Below, piece after piece: positions 34,386 to 43,686 of a stretch of 64,000 bases of DNA (positions are counted from its first letter, which is position 1; every line of letters starts with the position of its first letter). The position numbers and the translations under genes are program-made. Source of the DNA: Flavicella marina (GTDB taxonomy: Bacteria; Bacteroidota; Bacteroidia; Flavobacteriales; Flavobacteriaceae). Under the pieces are notes generated by a model. The model was not told the origin of the DNA, did no database searches, and saw only the letters and a list, made by a program, of their open reading frames with translations. The stretch spans positions 806,001-870,000 of the forward strand of contig NZ_VYVA01000001.1 in NCBI RefSeq assembly GCF_009193215.1, given 5' to 3'.

Positions 34386-36059
34386 TTACTTTTTCTTTTT
34401 AGCTGTCATTTCTTCAGCCATTTTAACCGCATTGTATGCATTTACAATTCTACCAGAAACACACAACTCAGATAAACTTACCAATTCACCCTCTGTACCT
34501 GGCTTGATTACTTTAAAATTAATAACCGTTCCAGAATTCATTAAAATATGCTTCACTTGACTGGCAGATAATTCAGGGTAATAAGAGCGAATCATCGCAG
34601 CAACTCCGGCTGTAGAAGGAGATGCCATTGATGTACCACTTAAATATTGGTATTCATTGTTTGGCACAGTTGCATATACCTGCACACCCGGTGCAAATAC
34701 ATCAACATTGATTCTTCCATAATTTGAAAATGTTGCTAACATGTGCTCATCATAACTAGAACCCATTGCACCAACAGTAATCATATTATCAGAAATTTCT
34801 TCTTTTAAATCTGGTGCATCGTTTGGAAAAGATACAATTTCATCAATATTATCAGCATCATTACCTGCTGCATTTACAATTAACACATCGTGTTTTTCTG
34901 CATATTTAATTGCTTCATGTACCCAGTCTGCATGCATAGAGTATCCTTTACCGAAACTGGTGTTGATTACTTTGGCTCCATTATCTACCGCATATCTAAA
35001 TGCCAAAGCAACATCTTTATCATACTCATCACCATTTGGCACACAGCGAACAGACATCAATTTTACATTTTTTGCAACACCATCAACTCCTTTTCCATTA
35101 TCATTTGTAGCTAAAATAATACCCGCTACATGTGTTCCGTGAATTTCATCGTCTTGACGGTTTTTCGGATTTCCGTCTCCATAAAACTTAGTAGACATGT
35201 CATTTTCATCATCACCTAACAATTCTTTTCTTGGATTAAAATCTAAATTATAGTGACTGTCTACAGAAGACGCATAATGATCTACTCCACGCTTTATCTG
35301 TTTCATTTCTGCCGGAATACTTGTACCTCCTTTCAATACATTCATAGCCAACTCTCTTTGCTTCAACAACATTTCATCTTCAGAAACAATTGCTTCCACA
35401 TCTTCTAGTAGATACTCTTCTTTACCCGTAGCTCCAACCATTGCATTATGCGATGTCTCGAACATTTTATAATAAAACGTATATTTTTCTTTTTCAGAGG
35501 CAGCTTCGTCTAGTTTTTTATCAAAAATTTCTTTTAGCTTCATGTACTCATCGTACTCAGCTTTATCGTTAGGATCTATTTGATTTTCAGTCTTTCCTTC
35601 AAATTTTTCTGACTTTAATTTGATAATTCTTGTAATCTCAAGATTCTCATCGTAGATCTCACCTAAAAAATTCCAACCATGGATATCATCAACATAGCCA
35701 TTTTTATCATCGTCAATTCCATTCCCAGCAATTTCTTTAGGATTTGACCACAATACATCTTTCAAATCTTCATGTTCTAAATCAACACCAGAATCATTTA
35801 CTGCAACAATAACTTCTGTAGATTCTTTACCTTTTAAAAACTCATAAGCTTGCAAAACACTCATACCAGGAATGGTATCTGTTGCAATATCTGCATGTCC
35901 CCATGTTTGCCTTTCTTGCTCAGACAGCGCTAAATTTTTTGCGCTAATTTCTACGCCATTTTGTACCGCTACCGGCACAGGGATTTTGTGAACAGATTTA
36001 CAGCTTACCAAAGCTGCAGCTACAAAGGTTGTTACATAAAAAGGTTTTAAAAATCTCAT
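34386..36059 (-). CDS. S8 (subtilisin-like) serine peptidase, lipoprotein
   Basis: 557 aa. Catalytic triad Asp89 (VIVAVNDSGVDLEHEDL), His307 (HGTHVAGI) and Ser477 (LSGTSMASPSTAGVAAMI); oxyanion Asn400 (VNAAGND). The signal ends AAALVSC, so it is probably membrane-anchored. The stretch between Asp and His is about 218 residues, far longer than in classical subtilisins (near 30), with a charged helical insert at about 140-290. No separate propeptide or T9SS tail is evident. Gene order is MBL hydrolase, this gene and the M1 peptidase on one strand. Confidence 0.94.
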   Translation of the reverse strand: MRFLKPFYVTTFVAAALVSCKSVHKIPVPVAVQNGVEISAKNLALSEQERQTWGHADIATDTIPGMSVLQAYEFLKGKESTEVIVAVNDSGVDLEHEDLKDVLWSNPKEIAGNGIDDDKNGYVDDIHGWNFLGEIYDENLEITRIIKLKSEKFEGKTENQIDPNDKAEYDEYMKLKEIFDKKLDEAASEKEKYTFYYKMFETSHNAMVGATGKEEYLLEDVEAIVSEDEMLLKQRELAMNVLKGGTSIPAEMKQIKRGVDHYASSVDSHYNLDFNPRKELLGDDENDMSTKFYGDGNPKNRQDDEIHGTHVAGIILATNDNGKGVDGVAKNVKLMSVRCVPNGDEYDKDVALAFRYAVDNGAKVINTSFGKGYSMHADWVHEAIKYAEKHDVLIVNAAGNDADNIDEIVSFPNDAPDLKEEISDNMITVGAMGSSYDEHMLATFSNYGRINVDVFAPGVQVYATVPNNEYQYLSGTSMASPSTAGVAAMIRSYYPELSASQVKHILMNSGTVINFKVIKPGTEGELVSLSELCVSGRIVNAYNAVKMAEEMTAKKKK

Positions 36060-36078
36060 ATCTATTTATTTAAAAAAA

Positions 36079-36939
36079 TCAACTAAATACTTCGTTAAAA
36101 GTATAACTATTTTGGAGACGCACTCCTTTATCTGTATGTTTCACGGTACACAATTCATGTTGTGCATCATGCTCCATAAATACTATATATTCTTTGTCAG
36201 CCGCTTCGTTAAGAAACAGCTCTTTTTCGCTCATTGTCAACAACGGACGCGTATCATACCCCATTACATAAGGCAATGGTAAATGCCCAACCGTTGGCAA
36301 TAAATCTGCAGCAAATACAATGGTTTTATTTTTGTATTGAATGTGTGGGATCATTTGTTTTTCAGTATGACCGTCCACCGACAAAATATCAAAATTCAAA
36401 ACCGAATTTTTCAAAAAACTTTGCCCTTGTAAATCGACAAATTGCAATTGACCGCTTTCTTGAATGGGCTTTATATTCTCTGTTAAAAAAGAAGCTTTTT
36501 CACGTGGATTCGGTGAAATAGCCCATTGCCAATGTGCCTGATTTGACCAATAAATTGCATTTTTAAAAGCAGGCTCATATCCCGTTTTAGCTGCATTCCA
36601 TTGAATGGCTCCACCACAATGATCGAAATGCAGATGCGTTAAGAAAACATCTGTAATTTGATCACGATGAAACCCAAGCTTTTGTAAAGAACTATCTAAA
36701 GAAAAATCTCCAGACAAGTAAAAGTAACCGAAAAACTTTTCAGATTGCTTATTACCGATTCCAGTATCTAACAAAATTAACCTGTCTCCATCTTCAATCA
36801 GCAAGCAACGCATGGTTAAATCTATCATGTTATTTGCATCGGCAGGATTGGTACGACTCCATATACTTTTCGGAACAACTCCAAACATTGCTCCTCCATC
36901 CAATTTTATCAAACCTGTTTCTATAGGATAAATTTTCAT
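36079..36939 (-). CDS. MBL-fold metallohydrolase
   Basis: 286 aa metallo-beta-lactamase fold with the zinc motif HLHFDHCGG (His102, His104, Asp106, His107). Further ligands are likely in VDGHTEKQ and near the FMEHDAQHE end. No signal peptide, so cytoplasmic. The arrangement (LILLDTGIGN before the motif, FAADLLPTVGHLPL after it) resembles the lactonase/AHL-hydrolase-like group, but the substrate cannot be told. It lies 19 bases upstream of the S8 peptidase gene on the same strand. Confidence 0.9.
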   Translation of the reverse strand: MKIYPIETGLIKLDGGAMFGVVPKSIWSRTNPADANNMIDLTMRCLLIEDGDRLILLDTGIGNKQSEKFFGYFYLSGDFSLDSSLQKLGFHRDQITDVFLTHLHFDHCGGAIQWNAAKTGYEPAFKNAIYWSNQAHWQWAISPNPREKASFLTENIKPIQESGQLQFVDLQGQSFLKNSVLNFDILSVDGHTEKQMIPHIQYKNKTIVFAADLLPTVGHLPLPYVMGYDTRPLLTMSEKELFLNEAADKEYIVFMEHDAQHELCTVKHTDKGVRLQNSYTFNEVFS

Positions 36940-37052
36940 AGAGATCGTGTTTTCAGAACGAAAGCTCCAAAATACAATTTATAATGGAAGAATCTTCTAA
37001 ATACCTAACAAAAATGACGAATAAAAAGGAGTTTCTATGTTAAGAAAACTAA

Positions 37053-37084
37053 AAAACCACCTAACAAAATTGAAAGGTGGTTTT
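37053..37084 (-). terminator. Terminator of tRNA-Cys
   Basis: 10-bp stem AAAACCACCT / AGGTGGTTTT with a 12-base loop, starting three bases beyond the tRNA 3' end on the minus strand. Confidence 0.75.
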
Positions 37085-37087
37085 ACT

Positions 37088-37161
37088 TGGAGGCGTCGAG
37101 CGGATTCGAACCGCTGTAGATGGTTTTGCAGACCACTGCCTAGCCACTCGGCCACAACGCC
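37088..37161 (-). tRNA. tRNA-Cys (GCA)
   Basis: 74-nt cloverleaf on the minus strand: acceptor arms GGCGTTG and CGACGCC (one G-T pair), anticodon loop CTGCAAA giving anticodon GCA, T-loop GGTTCGAATCC, discriminator T as is normal for tRNA-Cys, and an encoded CCA (complement of 37088-37090). It has its own promoter and terminator and stands alone. Confidence 0.97.
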
Positions 37162-37171
37162 ATTGAGGGTG

Positions 37172-37201
37172 CAAATTTAGTTAATTTTCTAATTTGCACA
37201 A
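37172..37201 (-). promoter_or_regulatory. Complete Bacteroidota promoter of tRNA-Cys
   Basis: Minus strand: TTG (complement of 37199-37201), a 19-base spacer, then TAAATTTG (37172-37179) and C, ending 11 bases before the tRNA 5' end. This is the best match in the window to the TTG-N19-TAnnTTTG pattern of the Bacteroidota primary sigma factor. Confidence 0.75.
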
Positions 37202-37273
37202 GATTTTTTTATTGAAATATGCGTTATTTATTATTCTTGATTTTTCAGAAGTTAAAAAACGCTATCGGTGCTA

Positions 37274-37633
37274 TTATTTTCGACGTTTGTTCAATACAAT
37301 CGTCACTTGTTCTACATCACCTCCTATAGGTGGGTTTATTTTAGAAACAGCTGTTTTTACTCGTTTTACAATAGGAATTTCTTTTAGAATACGATCTTGA
37401 ATTCTTTTTGCAACATGCTCTAATAACTCAGAACGAATGGCCATTTCTTCTTTCACAATTAAATTTACATGCACATAATCAACCGTATCTGCTAACTTAT
37501 CAGAAGCACACGATTTGGTTAAGTCTGCTTTGACTTCAATATCAACTCTATAATCTGAACCGATTTTTGCTTCTTCCTCTAAACAACCGTGATACGAATA
37601 AGCACGTATATTCTCTACTCTAATAATTCCCAT
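37274..37633 (-). CDS. folB: Dihydroneopterin aldolase
   Basis: 119 aa, usual FolB size. Start VENIRAYSYHGCLEEEAKIG carries the substrate-binding Tyr/His-Gly segment. The conserved DTVDYVHV, SELLEHVAKRIQDRIL and a C-terminal V-x-K-x-NPPIGGDVEQVTIVL follow. It converts dihydroneopterin to hydroxymethyl-dihydropterin in folate synthesis. A -7 element lies at 37651-37658. Confidence 0.95.
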   Translation of the reverse strand: MGIIRVENIRAYSYHGCLEEEAKIGSDYRVDIEVKADLTKSCASDKLADTVDYVHVNLIVKEEMAIRSELLEHVAKRIQDRILKEIPIVKRVKTAVSKINPPIGGDVEQVTIVLNKRRK

Positions 37634-37650
37634 GAAAAATATTTTGAGTG

Positions 37651-37658
37651 CAAATTTA
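37651..37658 (-). promoter_or_regulatory. -7 element of folB
   Basis: Minus strand TAAATTTG (TAnnTTTG) followed by C, 18 bases before the folB ATG. Confidence 0.5.
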
Positions 37659-37744
37659 GCAAATAGCTTTATAGAACAACTTTAACAAACTGTTATTTTC
37701 AAAAAATGTCGAAGTAAAAACTCACTTCGACATTTCATGGAAAC

Positions 37745-37975
37745 CTAAATAGTTCCGTCTCTTTTTCGCAATTTTAATCCGCTGATGTGTTGGGCAACAA
37801 AACGTTGAATAAACGACATTTTTTTTAATTCATTTGGTCGAAACAAATCGGTTCGATAATTTTTAATTTTTCGAATCCTTTTTCCGGCATAATGTTGTCT
37901 GCCCCACCCAGTAGGCGATTTAAAAGCTTTCAAATCACCATTCGTCATCCCTTCATGTGAAATTGAATCTAACAT
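37745..37975 (-). CDS. Hypothetical small basic protein
   Basis: 76 aa, no signal peptide or membrane segment, rich in Lys and Arg with SPTGWGRQHYAGKRIRKIKN in the middle. No family recognised. It stands alone between folB and the divergent glnS, and no opposing gene would explain the open frame. The amino-acid composition is ordinary for a coding sequence. It is possibly a conserved flavobacterial orphan. Confidence 0.6.
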   Translation of the reverse strand: MLDSISHEGMTNGDLKAFKSPTGWGRQHYAGKRIRKIKNYRTDLFRPNELKKMSFIQRFVAQHISGLKLRKRDGTI

Positions 37976-38121
37976 AAGTAACTAGTTTTTGGTGAAAAAA
38001 AATATATCGCATAAAAAATGCTCTCTTCAGTATACGAAATTTTTCTGAAATTCTCTAGATTTTAAGCTGATATTTTCAAAACTTCAAGAAGTAAATAGCT
38101 CTCTATTCAGCGTAATTTCTT

Positions 38122-38129
38122 TAAATTTG
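38122..38129 (+). promoter_or_regulatory. -7 element of glnS
   Basis: TAAATTTG (TAnnTTTG), 32 bases before the ATG at 38161. Confidence 0.5.
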
Positions 38130-38160
38130 TGCCTTTAATTAACAATTCAACTTGTTGAAG

Positions 38161-40251
38161 ATGACAGAAGAAAAAAAGTCTTTGAATTTTATAGAACAAA
38201 TCATTGAAGAAGATTTAAACAATGGTTTGCCACAAGACAAACTACGTTTTCGTTTTCCACCAGAACCAAATGGATACTTACACATAGGACATGCTGCATC
38301 AATCTGCCTTAATTTTGGGTTAGGATTGAGATACAATGCACCTGTAAATTTGCGTTTCGACGACACCAATCCTGCCAAAGAAGAGCAAGAGTATGTTGAT
38401 GCAATCCGTAGGGATGTAAAATGGTTAGGTTTTGAATGGGATAAAGAATTTTTCTCATCAGATTATTTTCAACAATTATACGATTGGGCATTAACTTTAA
38501 TTAAAGAAGGTAAAGCCTATGTTGATAACCAAAGTTCAGAAGAAATGGCTATTCAAAAAGGGACTCCAACAGAGCCTGGAACCGATAGCCCAAACAGAAA
38601 TCGTTCTATCGAAGAGAATCTTTCTTTGTTTTTACAAATGAAGAACGGTGAACTTGAAGAAGGTTCTCATGTATTGCGTGCAAAAATAGACATGCAACAT
38701 GTAAACATGCACATGCGTGACCCAATTATGTACAGAATTTTGAAAAAAGAACACCATCGCACAGGTAATGATTGGTGTATTTACCCGATGTACGATTGGA
38801 CACACGGAGAGTCTGATTATTTAGAACAAATATCTCATTCTATCTGTACACTTGAATTTAAAAGTCATCGTGATTTATATGAATGGTATGTTGATCAAGT
38901 AATCGACACTTCAAAATTGAGACCTAAACAACGTGAATTTGCTCGTAGAAATTTAAGTTATACCGTGATGAGCAAACGTAAATTACTACAAATTGTTGAA
39001 GAAGGTGTTGTAAGTGGATGGGATGACCCTCGTATGCCTACCATCTCTGGATTGAGAAGAAGAGGATACACTCCTGAATCTATCAGAAAATTTAGTGATA
39101 CTGCGGGAATCTCAAAAAGAGACAATGTGACGGATGTTGCCTTGTTAGAATATTGCATCAAAGACGATTTGAATAAAACTGCACCACGTGTAATGGCTGT
39201 TTTAGATCCTTTGAAATTAGTTATTACAAATTATCCTGAAGGAAAAGAAGAATGGGTAACAGCAGAAAACAATCCTGAAGATGAAAACGCTGGTTCTCGT
39301 GATGTCCCTTTTTCAAGAGAAATTTACATTGAGAAAGAAGACTTTAGAGAACAGGCTAATAAAAAATTCTTCCGTTTGAAATTGGGAGGTGAAGTTCGTT
39401 TAAAAAACACCTACATCATCAAGGCTAACGAGGTAATCAAAGATGCTGAAGGAAATATTACCGAAGTACATTGCACCTACGACGAAGACTCAAAAAGTGG
39501 TAGTGGTACCGAAGCGAGCAAACGCAGAGTAAAAGGAACTTTGCACTGGGTATCTATCGCCCACGCAACAAAAGCTGAGGTACGTTTGTACGACAGATTA
39601 TTTACTGACGAAGCTCCTGATGGACATAAAGACAGAGATTTTAAAGAGTTTTTAAATCCGAATTCTCTTACCATAGGCACTGCATATGTTGAACCAAGTT
39701 TACAAGAAACAAAACCAGGCAACAAATATCAATTCCAACGTAAAGGATATTTTTGTACAGATTTAGACAGTACAGCTGATCGATTGGTTTTTAACAAAAC
39801 TGTTGGCTTAACAGACTCTTGGGCAAAGCAAGAAAAAAAAGCTACAGCTCCAGCAAAAAACGAAGCATTTGAAAAAGTTGGTCCGCTAGCAGGAAAGTTT
39901 TTAAAAGCTAGAAGTGATGAAGAAAGAAACGAATTGAAAGCTGCTGTTAAAGAATTGAGCAACAGTATTCCTTTTGAAGCATTGCTTACTCCTTTTCAAA
40001 CTGCAAAATCAAACAAAGAAATCTTAGCTTGTTTGTTAGTTTTACCAAACATTGAAACGAAAGAAGATAGTAATTTCGAAAATTTTGTAAAGATTGCATT
40101 AGGGTCGAATAATTCAAGTATCAAAGTTGAAGTAATCAAATACGTTTTGAACAATTCTTGGTTGCGTGAAACATTCAACGACTTGCTTCAAACATTAAAA
40201 AGCGAAGATAAAAACGCTTATGTAAGAGGAATTTTAGAAGAACAACTATAA
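38161..40251 (+). CDS. glnS: Glutaminyl-tRNA synthetase with C-terminal extension
   Basis: 696 aa from the ATG at 38161; a TTG three codons upstream is in frame but a worse start. Class I synthetase with HIGH-type motif PEPNGYLHIGHA (about 29-40) and KMSKS-type VMSKRK (about 267-272). The catalytic and anticodon-binding beta-barrel domains end near residue 555 (RLVFNKTVGLTDSWA). About 125 further residues (from roughly 570) are helical, without the residues I expect for the YqeY domain known in other GlnRS fusions. E. coli GlnRS is 554 aa. The enzyme charges tRNA-Gln directly. It is monocistronic with a terminator after it. Confidence 0.96.
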   Translation: MTEEKKSLNFIEQIIEEDLNNGLPQDKLRFRFPPEPNGYLHIGHAASICLNFGLGLRYNAPVNLRFDDTNPAKEEQEYVDAIRRDVKWLGFEWDKEFFSSDYFQQLYDWALTLIKEGKAYVDNQSSEEMAIQKGTPTEPGTDSPNRNRSIEENLSLFLQMKNGELEEGSHVLRAKIDMQHVNMHMRDPIMYRILKKEHHRTGNDWCIYPMYDWTHGESDYLEQISHSICTLEFKSHRDLYEWYVDQVIDTSKLRPKQREFARRNLSYTVMSKRKLLQIVEEGVVSGWDDPRMPTISGLRRRGYTPESIRKFSDTAGISKRDNVTDVALLEYCIKDDLNKTAPRVMAVLDPLKLVITNYPEGKEEWVTAENNPEDENAGSRDVPFSREIYIEKEDFREQANKKFFRLKLGGEVRLKNTYIIKANEVIKDAEGNITEVHCTYDEDSKSGSGTEASKRRVKGTLHWVSIAHATKAEVRLYDRLFTDEAPDGHKDRDFKEFLNPNSLTIGTAYVEPSLQETKPGNKYQFQRKGYFCTDLDSTADRLVFNKTVGLTDSWAKQEKKATAPAKNEAFEKVGPLAGKFLKARSDEERNELKAAVKELSNSIPFEALLTPFQTAKSNKEILACLLVLPNIETKEDSNFENFVKIALGSNNSSIKVEVIKYVLNNSWLRETFNDLLQTLKSEDKNAYVRGILEEQL

Positions 40252-40256
40252 AATAT

Positions 40257-40285
40257 AAATGCAGTATTCGTACTGCATTTTTTTT
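40257..40285 (+). terminator. Terminator of glnS
   Basis: 10-bp stem AAATGCAGTA / TACTGCATTT closed by a TTCG tetraloop and followed by five more T, six bases after the stop. Confidence 0.88.
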
Positions 40286-40296
40286 GGAAAACAAAC

Positions 40297-41352
40297 ATGA
40301 TTCAGACCGAAGAAACTTTTATCAGTCAAACCATACTTCATAAAATCGGTAACAAACACACCGAAACAGAAAACATTTATTCAGAAAGTTTACTAAATAC
40401 AGAAGATGAAGAACTGTATAAATTATTGTTTTCAATGAGTTTAAAACCTTTTGGTAAAATCAATGAATTTTATAATTTTCAGCACGCTACGCATCTTTCC
40501 ATGAACGAAATGTTCACTTATTGTGCAGAAACTTTTGACGACCCAAATACATTTATTGAAAACAGCAAACATATTGCACAACACCTCTTCGAACAATCTT
40601 CATACCCACAAATAAAAACGGGTGACCTCATCGCTTCTTACTTTTCAGATATCTTTATTAAAGGTGAGTTGGTAGATGCCATTGGAATCATAAAAATCGA
40701 GAAAAGAACACCTTTTTTTCAAACATTCAAAGAAGGGAATGAAATTTCTTTAGGCATAGACAAAGGTATCAATCCTGGAAAACTTGATAAAGCTTGTTTG
40801 ATCTTAAACACCGAAAAGGAAAACGGATTTACTGTGTTGACTATTGACAACAACAATTACGATGCTGCTTATTGGAAACAACATTTTTTAGGCATTGACT
40901 ATGCAGATGACGATAATGCACAAACCAAACATTTTTTAGACATGTGTAAATCGTTTTCGAACACTGTTGTAAAGGAAGAATTGGGCAAACAAGAGCAAGC
41001 TGAGTTTTTGAGTACAACCCTAGGATATTTTGCCGAAAAAGATGTTGCTAGTCCAAAAGAATTTGAGGAATCTGTTTTCGAACATAACGATAGTATTCGC
41101 AATGCCTTTATCGAATACAAAGAACTCTTTGAAGAGAAAAAACAAATAGACTTTTGGGATGAGTTTGAAGTATCGAATTCTGTTCTTGAATCTCAGAAAA
41201 GAAAAATCAAAAGTGAAATTAAGTTAGACACTCATATTCAAATAAAATTAGATTTAGAAAATCCTTCATCATCCAAAGAATATTTAGAAAAAGGATTTGA
41301 TGAAGAAAAGCAAATGCACTTTTACAAAGTTTATTTTAATAATGAATTGTAA
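40297..41352 (+). CDS. Nucleoid-associated protein (NdpA/YejK family)
   Basis: 351 aa. Resembles the 37-kDa nucleoid-associated protein family: an N-terminal segment with ISQTILHKIGNK, the central FIKGELVDAIGIIKIEKR and EISLGIDKGINPGKLDKACLIL, and WKQHFLGIDYADD. The family binds the nucleoid with unknown detail. Bacteroidota members have little similarity to E. coli YejK outside these blocks. It begins 12 bases after the glnS terminator and has no obvious promoter of its own, so partial readthrough may drive it. Confidence 0.82.
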   Translation: MIQTEETFISQTILHKIGNKHTETENIYSESLLNTEDEELYKLLFSMSLKPFGKINEFYNFQHATHLSMNEMFTYCAETFDDPNTFIENSKHIAQHLFEQSSYPQIKTGDLIASYFSDIFIKGELVDAIGIIKIEKRTPFFQTFKEGNEISLGIDKGINPGKLDKACLILNTEKENGFTVLTIDNNNYDAAYWKQHFLGIDYADDDNAQTKHFLDMCKSFSNTVVKEELGKQEQAEFLSTTLGYFAEKDVASPKEFEESVFEHNDSIRNAFIEYKELFEEKKQIDFWDEFEVSNSVLESQKRKIKSEIKLDTHIQIKLDLENPSSSKEYLEKGFDEEKQMHFYKVYFNNEL

Positions 41353-41405
41353 ATAAAACCTCCCTTTTTTTAAGAAGGTCTTATTTATAAAATAATTGGA
41401 ATAAA

Positions 41406-42320
41406 TTATTTTTTGACAATTCTTTTTACTGAATTTCCATTACTTGTTTCAATAAAAACATTGTATTGACCATTTGGTAATTCACTAATATCAACCATAT
41501 TTACATTGCTAATCAGCACCAACTGACCAACCATATTATATATCAACACATTTTGTAAAACCATATTACCAGGTAATCTTATTTGAAAATTGTTGATCAC
41601 CGGATTTGGATATACTTCTGCAAAAATTTTAGTTTTCTTTTGTGAACTTAAAACACCATGACTAAAATTTAACCAAACAGCTGCGGCTTGATATGCTGCA
41701 GAACCTGAAGAAGGCACTAAAAGATTAATATTTTCAGAAGCCAATCCTTCAAACACATTTGCATTAATTACAGCAGGGACAACAGTAGCTATTGAAAAAG
41801 AATCTAACAAGCTACACCATGCAAATGATTGATCTCCAATTGTTATAATTGCATCGCCCAAAATAACTGTCTCTAAGCTTGTACAAGCAAAAAAAGACAA
41901 CGAACCCAAAGACGTTAATGAATCAGGAAAGCTAATACTTGGCAAACTCGTACATTTATAAAAAGCACCATTTCCAACCGTACTAACAGAGTTTCCAACA
42001 GTAACATTTGTTAAACTAGCACAATTTGCAAAAGCATCATTGACAATTGTAACAACTGAATTTGGAATTACAACACTTGAAATAGAACTACCAGAAAAAG
42101 CATAATCTTTAATCGTTGTTACTGTATAAACTTGACCATTATAAGTAACATTATCTAAAATTATTACAGAACCTGTAGCACCTTGATTGTCACCTACAGT
42201 AACATAAAAATTAACAGCATCAATTACCGAATAATTTAAGCCGCTTTCTGTAAAATTCTGCGCTTTTAAAAAAACAGAAATCATAATTAGTAAAGGGGTA
42301 ATGAAGTAATTTTTTTTCAT
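41406..42320 (-). CDS. Secreted leucine-rich-repeat (BspA-type) T9SS protein
   Basis: 304 aa from the ATG giving MKKNYFITPLLIMISVFLKAQ; an ATG three codons earlier and a TTG six codons earlier are also in frame. After the signal comes a short strand region, then about four to five BspA-type LRR_5 repeats of 23 residues (SSISSVVIPNSVVTIVNDAF, CASLTNVTVGNSVSTVGNGAF, trimmed). A C-terminal type A sorting domain follows (AEVYPNPVINNFQIRLPG ... VKRIVKK). This sorting domain is clearly different from the trio at 14-18 kb. Surface LRR proteins of this kind often mediate binding. It lies beside the PUL but 69 bases after its last gene. Confidence 0.86.
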   Translation of the reverse strand: MKKNYFITPLLIMISVFLKAQNFTESGLNYSVIDAVNFYVTVGDNQGATGSVIILDNVTYNGQVYTVTTIKDYAFSGSSISSVVIPNSVVTIVNDAFANCASLTNVTVGNSVSTVGNGAFYKCTSLPSISFPDSLTSLGSLSFFACTSLETVILGDAIITIGDQSFAWCSLLDSFSIATVVPAVINANVFEGLASENINLLVPSSGSAAYQAAAVWLNFSHGVLSSQKKTKIFAEVYPNPVINNFQIRLPGNMVLQNVLIYNMVGQLVLISNVNMVDISELPNGQYNVFIETSNGNSVKRIVKK

Positions 42321-42389
42321 AGTTTTCATAATTTTCAAATTTTATTAATTATTATTTTTTGGTAATTAGAAATACCTATAAGAATATTT

Positions 42390-43574
42390 CTAATTTTTCA
42401 ACATTTTATTTGCCTCGACAAAACGTCTAGAACAATAAAGAGACAATGATTTTTTAATCGTATTTGACAACTCAAAGTCACCTTGTTTTTCTAATTCATT
42501 AATAGCTTCATATATATTTTTTGCTACCTTAAATTTAAATTCATTAGTAGATAAATCTTTATTTTTTAAACTATTCGTTTTTGTGGTTGTTTGAATCAAA
42601 TAATCATAGCCATTCTCTATACTTGGCTCAATTTCTGTTCCTTCATTCCAATCATTCCAAGTCTCAACTACCACATATTTTAACGGAATTTTTCCTTGAT
42701 AGTTAAAAACATAATCCCACGTTTTATCATAAACTTTTCCGTTCTGCCTACTGATCAACCGATTACCTCCCCATGAAGCATTCTTCCGATCGTCAAACCC
42801 AGGCCAAACTCCTCCACTAACAAAATCATATTTTTTCTTAAATTTATTTACACTTAAATAAAAATAATCGAGATAATCTCCTCCCCAATTTAAGCCGTTT
42901 TTATCCCAATTCCCTCCAGGTTGTACCCATGGGTAATAAGCATCTACAAAATTTTTAGTGTCTTCTCCTTCTCCAAATGTATTCCATATCAGATAAGGTT
43001 TTTCAGATGTAAATACCGCATCTAAAACTGTTCTAAAATCTTGGGGTAGTAAGAATTTTTTTGGGTAATCGAAAGAATAAAAAATTGGTCGATTATTATA
43101 TTTCATATAATGATCTCTGTTCACAATATTATCTCTGAAATCTTCCATTTTTCTAAAAGTTGTATCCAAAGGTTTTTGTAAGTCAAACCCCTGATCATCA
43201 TAACTTAACAAGTATTTAAGAGAAAAATTATCTTCGGAGATTTCATGTAATTCATCAATTACATTAAACAATAACTGCATCGTTTTATGGTCGTATGAAT
43301 CTTTCACATTAATTACAATTCCGTCTATACCCGCAGCCCAAGTCAAAAGTGAATGATAATACAATGTTGATTTATTATGTGAGTCATATTGTCCTATTAT
43401 TGGAGTATTAGCATGCCCATACTTCCAATGTCTTAAAGAATCAACAGATGATGATTTTTCTCCATACCATCCCATATAATGAACGACAACTTTTGGATGT
43501 TCGTTTTGAGATTTCACATTGCATGAAATAAACAAACTACAAGTCAAATAAAAAAACAAATATTTTAAAAACAT
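42390..43574 (-). CDS. GH99/GH71-like glycoside hydrolase lipoprotein
   Basis: 394 aa from the ATG; the frame begins two codons earlier at a GTG. The lipoprotein signal ends SLFISC. Features of the GH99-like group are VVVHYMGWYG, LLTWAAGIDGIVINVKDSYD, SGGVWPGFDDR and the acidic ETWNDWNEGTEIEPS (about 304-318), matching the WNEW-HEGTQIE-type catalytic region of GH99 endo-mannosidases. Expected role: cutting a mannose-containing polysaccharide at the surface. It is a paralogue of the gene at 43687 and the last member of the PUL. The enzyme class is inferred from motifs; bond specificity is unknown. Confidence 0.8.
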   Translation of the reverse strand: MFLKYLFFYLTCSLFISCNVKSQNEHPKVVVHYMGWYGEKSSSVDSLRHWKYGHANTPIIGQYDSHNKSTLYYHSLLTWAAGIDGIVINVKDSYDHKTMQLLFNVIDELHEISEDNFSLKYLLSYDDQGFDLQKPLDTTFRKMEDFRDNIVNRDHYMKYNNRPIFYSFDYPKKFLLPQDFRTVLDAVFTSEKPYLIWNTFGEGEDTKNFVDAYYPWVQPGGNWDKNGLNWGGDYLDYFYLSVNKFKKKYDFVSGGVWPGFDDRKNASWGGNRLISRQNGKVYDKTWDYVFNYQGKIPLKYVVVETWNDWNEGTEIEPSIENGYDYLIQTTTKTNSLKNKDLSTNEFKFKVAKNIYEAINELEKQGDFELSNTIKKSLSLYCSRRFVEANKMLKN

Positions 43575-43686
43575 ATGCACTCTTCTTTTATTGATTTATT
43601 AATGAAAGTAATTTGCCTTTTCGCAACTAACTCTTTCGAATCGGCAAATCACTTTACATGAACCTACAAACTAACTATTATTAACA

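Noticed and set aside
37162-37273. Integration (att) site at the tRNA-Cys gene
   Set aside because: The tRNA is complete with CCA, promoter and terminator, and no repeat of its 3' end or integrase is nearby.
41353-41405. Hairpin between the nucleoid protein gene and the LRR gene
   Set aside because: ACCT/AGGT pairing around a T run is imperfect and short; not strong enough to call a terminator.
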